From Leptodontidium sp. MPI-SDFR-AT-0119 (Eukaryota; Ascomycota; Leotiomycetes; Helotiales; Leptodontidiaceae): DNA of 64,000 nt. The translations under genes were made by a program, and so were the position numbers. The stretch is from assembly GCA_020726505.1 (NCBI GenBank), contig JAHLEZ010000013.1:868001-932000 (forward strand), read 5' to 3'. Shown here in pieces: positions 1 to 9,134 of this stretch (its first letter is position 1; every line of letters begins with the position of its first letter). The notes beneath the pieces were generated by a model. It saw only the letters and a list, made by a program, of their open reading frames with translations, did no database searches and was not told the DNA's origin.

Positions 1-692
1 TTTCCTTTGTTAGTTGAGACCAGCTGTGGCCTGTAGTAAAAGATGGAAGGAGTCAGTAGAGTCTTGTTGGAAATCGTGCTGGTACCCTTTCAGTCTCCCG
101 TTTTCTATTCCTCACTTCGATAATCTTTAAACTTATATGTAGCCAGGATACTTATTCGAGTTAGGACGACGTGGGGTTGGCTCAGCAGTCCTTATCTAAT
201 ACTTGCTTTACCACACTAACATTCAGCCTTGCTGAGTTTCATTTTCTCCATACGGACAGAAACTTGTACGGTTCTTTCTACCTACTTAACAGCTCTGAAG
301 CTTGGTACCTTAAAAAGCCTTGCCAATCATCCAGATGCCACTAGTGGCTGCAATGCATTCAGTAGTGCGGTTGCGGTTGAACTGTGGCACAGCCACCTGC
401 ACTCTACTTCATGAAGGTTTATTGGCTGGTCACCTTAACGCAGATGACTTCTCAACATTGACAGTTGGGCACCTGGAAACAATTCCCCTTTCCTCCCAGC
501 AGAGCCGCAAGGCTCTGGGTCAAATGGGTATCTAGATGGATGAGTTTCTCCCCTTTCCTCCTCGAGGCTAAACAAACATATTTACCGCATGTCTTGAATC
601 TAATAGTCCAGCGGAATATGGTTTCCAGCTAGTTCCGCAATTTACTGCCTTCTGTCGTCTACCCCGCTACGAGTACAACGGACCCCGCGCAA
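1..692. other. Intergenic, no gene seen
   Basis: I see no coding region with protein-like composition. The short open frames overlap each other on the same strand and none continues into the gene that begins downstream. The last 100 bases are the presumed promoter and leader of the ankyrin gene. Confidence 0.5.
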
Positions 693-3190
693 ATGGATCC
701 CCTGTCGCTCACAGTCAGCGCCATCACCTTGATCGGGGCATCAGTGAAGACGATACAAGGCTTAGAAAAACTGCGGAGGGCATTCGGAGCTCATGAAAAG
801 GTTTTGCAGCTCTGCAATGAGGTATTGCATATTCCGTCTCCATCGGATGATCACACGAGCTCTACTACATCGACCCTCACATCCTGGTTAAATCGCTAAC
901 CTGTACCTAGATATCAGACCTCCGCGCCTTGTTCTCTGTGATACATGACACCGTTACGGAGCACGAATCAAGTTCAATCGACAACACTGCCTCTAGAGTC
1001 GTAGCCCAAGTTCTCCTACGGGCGCAAGAATTGTTGGGCGCTCTGGACGAAGTCGTAGACCAAATTCTTGTTACTCCGGATTCCGCCTTACCTTCGGCCT
1101 CGAAGGAACAATCACTCGAGACGGGAAAATTACGAGTTTCACGACGAGTCTGGTTGCGGTATGAAGGGAAGCTTGGTCGGCTCCGGGAAGACATCAGGGA
1201 CGTACGGCAATCTCTGAACGTTGCAATATCGGCTTTCTCGTCGTAAGTGTTTTCTCGATTTGTTTCCTATCAATCATACTGAAATTTATACAGGAGTGAG
1301 ATACCAAAGATTCGCTTGCACCTATTGGAGCTGTCATTGTCTACGAGTAATGTCACGGCTGAGAATCGTGCTTTGTACGAAAAGATGGACCAGCACAAGG
1401 CCATTCTCAACGATCTACGCTCCTTACTCCAGCAATCCAACGATCAGCTCCCACAAGGAGCTTTCATACAGTCAAGTTCATCTGGAAGCTCCACGCCTGT
1501 ACCGGAAAAGCAGCAGACTTCTTCATCGACCCAAGAACTACATGGGCAAAATGATAGCGAGAAGGATACACTTTGTGTCAAGGTCTCTCTTCCTGGAAAA
1601 CGAAGATGCTCGAAGCTATGCTCGTGCCAGTGCCACTCCACATCGCATCTCAAGACCCCTAAACTACTCTTCAACGCTCTTGGAGGTCTTTTTCTTGGAT
1701 ATTCAGGAATACCAATGCTAAACAAGAAGAAGTGCAACCGATATGGCTGCAAGGACTCTGAAGGGGCTAAAGTCCAGCTCTCTTACTATTTCCCGAGATG
1801 GTTGGTCGCAAGAATGATCAATGTCGTCGTGACCAATTCAGCGCAATTTGGACCCGCAATGTCGTTGCGAGTTATCAGAGTCCTTCCGGATACATCGCCA
1901 GTATTCACTTTCGCAAGGAAAGGGGATATACCAGGCATGAGATCCTTTTTCCAGCAAGGTCTCGCCTCCCCAATAGATGTTGCCGCTGGTGATGGTAGAT
2001 CTGCATTGCACATGGCATTGTACGCTGGGCAATCGGACATGGCTCGATTTCTAATTGCACAGAATGCAGATTGCGAGTACGAAGACAAATACTTCATTTC
2101 TGCTGTTGGTGCATGTTGGGAGATGTCATTCCAGAATACCCCTACCTTGCCGCCATGTATTGTCGGGAAGTCTAGCGATGACGATGACTTTCTTAGCGAA
2201 TTCACAGCAAAGAGAGAATACAATGGACTCCATAAAATTGTTCTTGGTCTCGCTAACATATCGGTGGAGCAGCACCTAGAGCTTTCTGGTGAGGATGTCA
2301 ATTCGAGGGAAGCCAGCGGTAGAACTGCACTTCACTGGGCTGCTGTACGGGGAGACCTCGCTGCACTCGAGACACTGATCAGCTTCGGGGCTGATTGCAA
2401 CGCTCTGTCAAACGCACATTGGTCCCCTCTTCACAGTGGCTCACTATCTGAGGTACCCGAAATACTTGAACGCCTGGTGAAAGCCGGTGCCAATATCGAA
2501 GAGCCTAACAACCGCGGCGACACTTCTCTCAGCATCGTATGTCTCGTCCACGACGACGAGAGTTTTCTCGATACTCTCTATCGGCTTGGAGCCAACATCC
2601 ACACCACCAACCAACGAGGCGAGACCTGTCTACACCGCGCCGCTATCCGGGATAACACACGAACTGCAAGATGGCTCATCAATCGCGGCATAGACGTCAA
2701 CCTGGCAGATAAACTGGGATGTACAGCGTTCCAACAGTGTATACGCAACGGCTGTGAACGAACTTTGCCAATTCTTCTAGAAGCGGGCTGTTACACTGAT
2801 ACACGAGCAAACAACGGCAGGACAATTCTCCACGACGCTGCGGCACATGCAAATATCTCTATCCTCACCACGCTATGCGAAGCATCGTTAGACCATGTCA
2901 ACCCTACTCTCCTCGATTCCCAAGACATGAATGCGGAAGACGTGTTCAATCACGTCCGCCATCAATTTCTAGAAGAAGACGCAGCTCAACGACTCGAGTC
3001 TATGAGGATGTTCCAAAAGCTCTTGAAGTCGGTGGAAAGTGCAGAACCACGGCTGAGGAGGCCGGTCAGCCCTCCTTCCGAGAAAGGTTCTGACTTGGAT
3101 GAGTTTTTTGATGCAAATGAGTTAATGGAGTCGGGTCAGAGCTCTTTGATCAGCTCTGTGGCTTCTTTGAGACGTTTGGAGATAGACTGA
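693..3190 (+). CDS. Ankyrin-repeat protein with HeLo-like N-terminal domain
   Basis: Three exons are inferred: 693-821, 911-1242 and 1294-3190, joining in frame to about 785 residues. The N-terminus (MDPLSLTVSAITLIGASVKT) is the hydrophobic helix typical of the fungal HeLo-like/STAND N-terminal domain, which in related proteins drives membrane-directed cell death or signalling. Residues about 155-255 are a Ser/Gln-rich linker. Residues about 255-385 hold a CSKLCSCQCH motif and a conserved-looking YYFPRWL segment that I associate with fungal ankyrin proteins but cannot name. Ankyrin repeats follow at about 385-690 (GRTALHWAAVRGD, GETCLHRAAIRDN, GRTILHDAAAHAN). The tail is acidic. There is no NACHT or NB-ARC segment, so this is an effector-plus-repeat layout without the nucleotide switch. 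The start is the first ATG of the domain and both introns have good GT-AG ends. Function is inferred; no direct evidence of an incompatibility role. Confidence 0.85.
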
Positions 3191-4035
3191 TCGCTTGAGA
3201 CGACTCAATAAGATGAAGAAAAACACTCCTGCTCCTGAATACCCACTCTCGTTCTACCTCCCAAGCGTTAGCTGTGGCCTAAACCTAGATACAATTCGCC
3301 AATGAGCTGGGAGAAACCACCAGGAGATTTCCACGGAGGAGAAGTGTACCCGAGGTGTAACACCCGGTTCACATCATCAGCTGGAAGGAAATGGGAAGGA
3401 CAAAAAAGAACTTTAAACCCCCATCCCTACCTCCCACAAGTTCGAAGAGAGATTTGAAAAGCGTGAAGGGCACTCTCAGACAATTGAAGTTGAGTCAGTC
3501 TACTCATGGAAAGGATCAGACGAAATTAGGAACCATCTAGCACTAGCTCAAGAGAAATTGATTGGGCAAAGCATTGGCTTACACATTGAACAAACTGGCA
3601 CCCGTCAAGAGGCGAATTGACTGTTGTGAAGCTTACCTGTAATATGACCCATATTTCCTTCAGAGTTTTGTTCTCTACTGAAAGCGGCTATAAGTTTTGG
3701 TTGTTTGCTTTGCTTTGGGACGAGTGTAAAACCTCATTTCTCCGCTGCCGTGGATCCCATCTTCCAGCCCGCGTTGATAAGTCACAACGACCTGAATTCA
3801 CCGCGGATTGGAACTTCTGGAACATTCGAAACTCACCTTGGTGTCACTCGCTACCTGCCTGATTTGCGCCTGGAGTGACACTCGCTAGTGGAGGAAGTTG
3901 TTGAAAGTATTCACGCGCAGCTTTCTCGTCGCCCTCCATTTTACCGAGACCATCGCACCTTTCTAGTTCTCCCTTCCTTTACAACACCAACATCTTCTCT
4001 CGACAACAGCCCCACTCCCATCACCATTCTCCAAG
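3191..4035. other. Intergenic spacer with a 9-bp inverted repeat
   Basis: No supportable gene. A perfect inverted repeat GTGTCACTC / GAGTGACAC brackets 3841-3881 and is followed by CTCGCTAGTGG at 3881, an 11-mer that recurs at 41566. The 100 bases before 4036 are C/T-rich (CCTTCCTTTACAACACC), as in many fungal leaders. Confidence 0.5.
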
Positions 4036-5586
4036 ATGGATCGTTACGACAAGTGGACCGAGTCACAATTACAGAAGGAGTGCCTTCGACGCGGCATCAA
4101 CTCCGAAGGACACAAGTCGAAGTTGGTAAAGCGCGTCGCGGATGACGATGAAGAGAAAGAGCAAGCCAAACCGCGCGGTGTCTTTGATCAAGCCACCGAC
4201 CCGACTGGAGCCAAAGAGCTGGCCTACTTGAATTCCCAAACAAAGTTCGATAAGAACTATTGGAATTCGGTTTTAGGATCTGAGCTCGAATTCTACGAGG
4301 CTATGGTAAAGAGCAAGAAGGCCGAGCTTGCCAGCGCAATGAACACAGCCGATTTGAAGCATCAGGCAGCTGTAGGTGTTAAAGCTATGAGAATATTAGG
4401 ATACATCAAAGCTTCTAGCAGGTATGTACTCAACTACACCCATGGGTTTGGCAAGATTGGGAACATGAAATAGCTTTCGCAAAGACCACGAGTACTGACT
4501 TTTTCCATGGTTTCATCGCCCCTACCTCTACCCTTGAGAATCCTTCCCAAAAAACCGACAAAGCTACCGTTCTGCTTCCTTCCTCCGAGCCTACCCAAAA
4601 GGCCTCCACCAAGAAGTTGACCCCTCAACCCACCACCACCCCAAATATCACAACCACCTCCAAGACAGCTTCTAGCCCAACTGTCATCGCTCCCGCTCCT
4701 GCTACTAAGAAGCCCTATCTACCAATGCCTGTTATTGAGTCCATATTCCACAAAGCCCCTCCATCAAAGCCTCCGGCTGCCAGAAAGCCTCGCGCCAAAA
4801 AAGCTGCCCCAGAGCCCGAGCCAAAGCCAGCCCCCAAGAAATTCATGACAGCAGCTGGAGCAGCGTACTTGAAATCTCTTGAAGGGAACTCTGACACCAC
4901 CGATTACGATCAATTCATCGCAGCCCCGTCAAAGACCAAGCGCCCAAACACGGAAACCGAGGCCAGCATTGCCAAGAAGCTCCGTCTTAACCCAGAACAA
5001 ATCACTAATCCCGACCTCGCTCATGACCGCATTGAGAAGGATTACGTCCAGGAAGATTTGGTCAATGTTGGCTACCTCTTTCTTCCTTGTGAAGACGAGA
5101 AGAAGATTCGTGGAGATACGCTGCCTTTCCTCAAGAATGAGTACCGAGCATTCGCTGTCACTGAGGTCCGCGCCGACAAGACTGGTTACTTTATGGTTTT
5201 TGAGAAGACGGCCAAGGGAGATAGAGATTTGAAGAAGTGCTTTGAGTAAGTACTGTACACATTTATATGACATCATCCTCTCTCCCTCATTTTATCTGGA
5301 AGCCTTGCATGCACTCTTTCAATCCACCCATCTATCTTGCCTTCAACAATTCAAAACAAGTACTGATTATGGATCCTCTAGGTTGATTGATATCGAGATT
5401 GATGATAAATCCTTCTTTGATAAGAATGTTACAGATGTCAAGATCAGTAAGAGAGATGATGCTGTGGAGGAACCTGAACCCGACTCGGAGCCCGAGCCGG
5501 AACCAGAGATGGAGGTGGTTGATCTGGGTTATACTTTCGTCCCCTACAAGAAGCCTGCTCCGCGTCGAGGAAGATGGGGAAGATAA
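4036..5586 (+). CDS. SAP-domain protein (putative nucleic-acid binding)
   Basis: The N-terminus (residues about 3-37, WTESQLQKECLRRGINSEGH) is a SAP motif, a helix-turn-helix that binds A/T-rich chromatin DNA or RNA. A Pro/Thr/Lys-rich middle (KPRAKKAAPEPEPKPAPKK) resembles a disordered nuclear linker. The C-terminal part (VGYLFLPCEDEKKIRGDTL onward) is a compact unrecognised segment and the protein ends in an acidic EPEPE tract and RRGRWGR. Exon 1 is 4036-4421 with a strong GTATGT donor. The last intron is 5246-5381 and the last exon 5382-5586, both joining cleanly. The first intron is unresolved: the obvious acceptor at 4473 reads into TGA at 4496-4498. Acceptors that keep the frame are a weak CGAG ending at 4492 or CTAG ending at 4675. 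Either would give a protein of roughly 390-450 residues. A small indel in this sequence is also possible. Confidence 0.75.
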
Positions 5587-6259
5587 ATGTTATCGTTTGG
5601 ATACCTGGCACAGGCTGCTACGTGTAGTTGAGTGAGACTTGAGGGGTACCTCGGCAGGGTTTCTGTTTTGTAACGTCGCTATGTAGAGGGAGTTAATTTC
5701 GTGGGGGATGATGTTCCGGGATGAGCACACAGAATCTGAACTCTCTTGTACCTAATCATTCAGACTGCCAATAGAAGAACATTTCATGCAGCACATCTTC
5801 CAGTCAGGAGCATAGTGATGCAGACGAGGTATCCCCACCTCTTGTTTACCCCCCTAAATCACTTAAGCGAGCCCCACTTTCCAAAACACCCTGATCCAGA
5901 CAGCCAGATCGACGCAACATTGCAAAGGTAAATGCTAGATATTCTTCTCACGTACTTGAACGCGTGTCTCTCCTACTTGCTTCTAGTACTCTCAAGGCTA
6001 AGTTCGATCATAGGTTTTGGCTAATCGGGCGTGCTGGGTTTGGCTTTGGGCGTTCCTGGGGCTGGGGTTGTGGTGGATAATTGCCGTCAGCTTATTTATT
6101 TCTTCCCACGTCACTTGGTATGATTTTCAACAAACACAACTTCTCTTTGTTGGATCACATGAAAAATGATCACGGTGCTAGGATTTGTAGTTGTTTTCAT
6201 TCTCTCTGCTGCCAAAGATAAGATTGGCTGGCTCTCTGCCTCTTGTTGATGATCAAAGC

Positions 6260-6714
6260 GAAACTTGTACAGAACGTACAGTTTCAATCTCGTTCCTCTT
6301 CTTGCAGTGAAGTAGTCATTGAAGCTTGCTGATTGCCGCCTTCCCAAACGATACTTGTACATGAAGTACAGTTTCGCTATCTGGCTGACACAATCGTCTC
6401 CTGGTAATTCTCCTCGTCATCCGAATGCAAAGAATCTTGTATATGTTATACAGATTCATCGCAGTCCGTCCTTCTTTCCGTCATTCCTTCCTGCCTGCTA
6501 ATCGAGTCTCGTACAGGATACGGAGTCAATTTAGCGTGGGCCCAAAATACCCTGCGCTCAGTTCGTGCTCGAATAATTGATTTTTCTTCCAGGCCGATTC
6601 TCGTATATAGTATACGGTTTCAACCGGATGTCTTGTCGCCATAGAATACCCTTTGATTCGTCCCATGTACAATGCCCACACCTTCTTGCCTATGCTCGTG
6701 AAAGCCCGTTCAGT

Positions 6715-6759
<45 letters not shown>

Positions 6760-6970
6760 AGAGTCAGACCAACGCCCCTAGGATATGCCCCCAAGAAAAC
6801 AGCCACGCTCTCCACACAATCGCTGAAATATACATTTTCAAGACAACAACATCTCTCATACACAGAGTACGGACGGCTGTTATGATCTTGGCTGCGGTTT
6901 TGTCTTCCTTGGACGCAGGCAAAGTAGGAAGAGTAAAGACGTCGCGATTCTTGTACAAGCATACAGATTC
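6260..6970. repeat. Series of seven dispersed bulged hairpins
   Basis: Seven short dyads share one layout, left arm of 10-12 bases, loop of 3-5, right arm of 10. Clear members are 6260-6285 (GAAACTTGTAC / GTACAGTTTC), 6350-6375, 6432-6457 (GAATCTTGTAT / ATACAGATTC), 6504-6527 (GAGTCTCGTAC / ATACGGAGTC), 6596-6621 (GATTCTCGTAT / ATACGGTTTC) and 6946-6970. A weaker one is at 6850-6876. The left arm carries one extra T in each, a conserved bulge. Several base changes in one arm are matched in the other, so pairing rather than primary sequence seems kept. Flanks between units do not resemble each other. I do not recognise the family. Confidence 0.65.
6720..6757. repeat. A38 homopolymer
   Basis: Thirty-eight consecutive A residues. 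It lies between the fifth and sixth hairpins. It could be a slippage-expanded tract or the tail of an old retroposed RNA; no target-site duplication is evident by eye. Confidence 0.95.
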
Positions 6971-7026
6971 GCAAAATCCCACTCTGACGCACCTTCCAGC
7001 GCCACGAGTCTCGCTTGTCGTCGATA

Positions 7027-7657
7027 TTATGCCCGGTTGAGATCTTGTGCCTGACGAGGAAGTAATGAGGAGTTGTCCTCGGGGAGGTCCTGACACGCAA
7101 GTACGATGCCGACATCGATGATCACCGGCAGGACAACATACGTCTGCTTCAGCCCAAAGCTGACGATCCCGCAGATGATCAGGATCCCCACTATTATCAT
7201 CATTCGGAGACCTCGTCTATCTGTAGATTAGCCTACCGAACTAACTCAAAAGCGGAACGTCAACATTGGGTGGGGGCAGGTTAACGCACAGGTGGAACAT
7301 CGTCGGCTTCTCCATCGCGATGAATAGGAGGGAAAATATCCACCCTAGTAGTGCTCTAGGGAGAGGATCATTAGTTTGCGCCGTACCAGCCGTTATATGG
7401 TTTGCGGATGCAGGAGCTTACCCCCTCATCCACCACGAGTCGAATCCCATGCCTGTATTCTCCTGGATTGCGGGAATGACCAATGCGAATATCGCATGGG
7501 AGATGTAGAGGAACAGGTCCAGACGGCCTGGGTGCTGGGATGGTACCGGTACTACAGACGGAATTGCTGGCAGAGTTGTCTGGGGAACGATCGTTGTTCC
7601 TGATTGTTGCCCTTGCTCCTGGTAGAAAGGAGGGGGGTTGCCAGCTGGAGATGTCAT
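7027..7657 (-). CDS. Small four-helix membrane protein
   Basis: Three exons are inferred on the minus strand: 7657-7422, 7355-7290 and 7216-7027, giving about 163 residues. The first intron has a GTAAGC donor and CTAG acceptor; the second has GTGCGT and ends ATAG, and both keep frame. A Pro/Gln-rich soluble N-terminus of about 45 residues precedes four hydrophobic segments: LDLFLYISHAIFALVIPAI, LLGWIFSLLFIAME, MMIIVGILIICGIVSFGL and TYVVLPVIIDVGIVLAC. Helices 1 and 2 are separated by GFDSWWMRG, a short loop. The family is not recognised by name; small tetraspan proteins of this sort are common and unstudied in filamentous fungi. Location at a membrane is well supported, function is not. Confidence 0.6.
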
Positions 7658-8045
7658 GATGGCCCCGACGAAAAACGAAGCGCAGTAGCAATTGGAGTTG
7701 GATTGAAAATGACCAAATCCACGGACCTTGGAACGAGCGAAGGTAGCTGACGGTGTGCTCTTGGGGCTGGTCTTGCAAGGCTGTGGTGATTGTGCGTCGC
7801 TTCGTCGCTGCCCTGACCTAGGCGTGGAGCTCTATATATCAGACTGTTGGGGAGGCAGTCGAAGGGCGGAGGAGATGAATGACGGTTGGGGATTGATGGT
7901 GTTGACAGTCTTCGAGGATCAATCAGTAAAGGAAAGCAGAAAGGACTGGAATGGGTCGAAGTCAACGCCCGGGTCATGAGCAGGTTGGTTCAAAACGAGG
8001 CTTAGCGCTGTGTAACTCGAACACAATCACAGGAACCTCACAATC
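7658..8045. other. Shared upstream spacer of two divergent membrane ORFs
   Basis: About 390 bases between the divergent start codons of the four-helix protein and the next ORF. No recognised site; open frames here are antisense shadows of each other. Confidence 0.4.
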
Positions 8046-8704
8046 ATGAAGACATCTCTATCAACCTCGGACCAGTACATCGACTTCTTGACACCCTTCT
8101 GCTCTTTTTTGTTGTCGTCAAACAAATCCATCATTGCGTCAGCTATTTACAAAGACCAGAGCTCGGCACCAGATGCCCCATCACTAGCCTGGCAAGCATT
8201 CGAAGTTGCAATGTCGAAAGAGACAAGAGACGGATCCGTATCATCTTACTGTGACCACCAACTTTGTCTAGGTGGCTCAAATCTCATCCTGGAGTTAAGC
8301 ATAATCAACTGACTTCGATACAAGCAGATCCATACCTTCGTCCAGCGCGGAATCATGCCGATAAACATTTCGTGGCAGGCTCATGGGCCTCGATAATCGC
8401 CATTCCAGCGAGCCGCGGATACAATATACCACTTGCGGGTCTTGATGAGAGCACTGCGAACATAGCGAACATATCTCTGTCATTTGCGGGCGTTGTGGGA
8501 TTTGCTGTTTGCACGGGGCTGTTGTTGAGGAGTGCGGAGCAAAGGAGGTGGAGAGTGCCGTTTGTTTTGTTGATGGTTATGGTTGCGTGTCTGGTGGCAC
8601 AGTTTTATGTTGGAAGAGCGAGCGTTATAGTTATGGATGTGCTGCCATGGGCTATCAATCTGGGGGTTCTGATGGGCATTGTTGCTGAGAAGTGTTGTGG
8701 GTGA
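8046..8704 (+). CDS. Possible membrane protein, structure uncertain
   Basis: Two frames may belong to one spliced gene. The first begins ATG at 8046 (MKTSLSTSDQYIDFLTPFCS). The second, open from about 8264 to the stop at 8704, has three hydrophobic stretches: NISLSFAGVVGFAVCTGLLL, WRVPFVLLMVMVACLVAQF and VIVMDVLPWAINLGVLMGIV. A donor GTATCA at 8238 and an acceptor ending GTTAAG at 8299 would join them in frame, but both sites are mediocre. I do not recognise the protein. It may be a lineage-specific membrane protein or a decayed one. The divergent neighbour is also a small membrane protein. Confidence 0.35.
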
Positions 8705-9134
8705 GGGCACGGAATGAGGGTCTGAGATGGAAGATCACATATGTACTGGTGGTTTGTCTCGAATTAGGAAAAGAAAGAAATTTGCCACATTATCCACACA
8801 CTTCGATGCTATAATTCACTAAGCGTACTTTTCTATCTTCGCTATGATATTCCCCGTTAACTATTGACTCGCTGTGGCCATCTCCGGGCCTGTGGATGAG
8901 TTGAGTACCGCAAGGCTGTCATCCTTTGAGGCTGAGACACTCTTCCCATCGGCTGTGACTACACCCGAGTTAAATTACCTTCTCATTATAGACCGTACGA
9001 ATATCTCCGACTACGTGTGGAAACTTTGTCCGAAGCCATAGATCAACGTCAAGATCGAATTCTTGAGTCGAATATTAGGTCGTTTTAGACAGATAGAGAA
9101 GTAGTCGACTGCAGAAGATAGGAGAGTAGCCGCC
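8705..9134. other. Intergenic, nothing recognised
   Basis: Short spacer with no protein-like frame and no visible repeat or RNA gene. Confidence 0.4.

Larger units (their letters stand above)
5587..7026. other. Gene-free stretch with hairpin series and poly-A tract
   Basis: No protein-like open frame. Nearly all of the structure is between 6260 and 6970: seven similar dyads and one long homopolymer, listed separately. The Lys-only and Phe-only runs in translations here come from the A38 tract and are not genes. Confidence 0.6.

Noticed and set aside
6690..7115. Phe-tract ORF on the minus strand
   Set aside because: Produced by the A38 homopolymer; overlaps the end of the small membrane gene in another frame.
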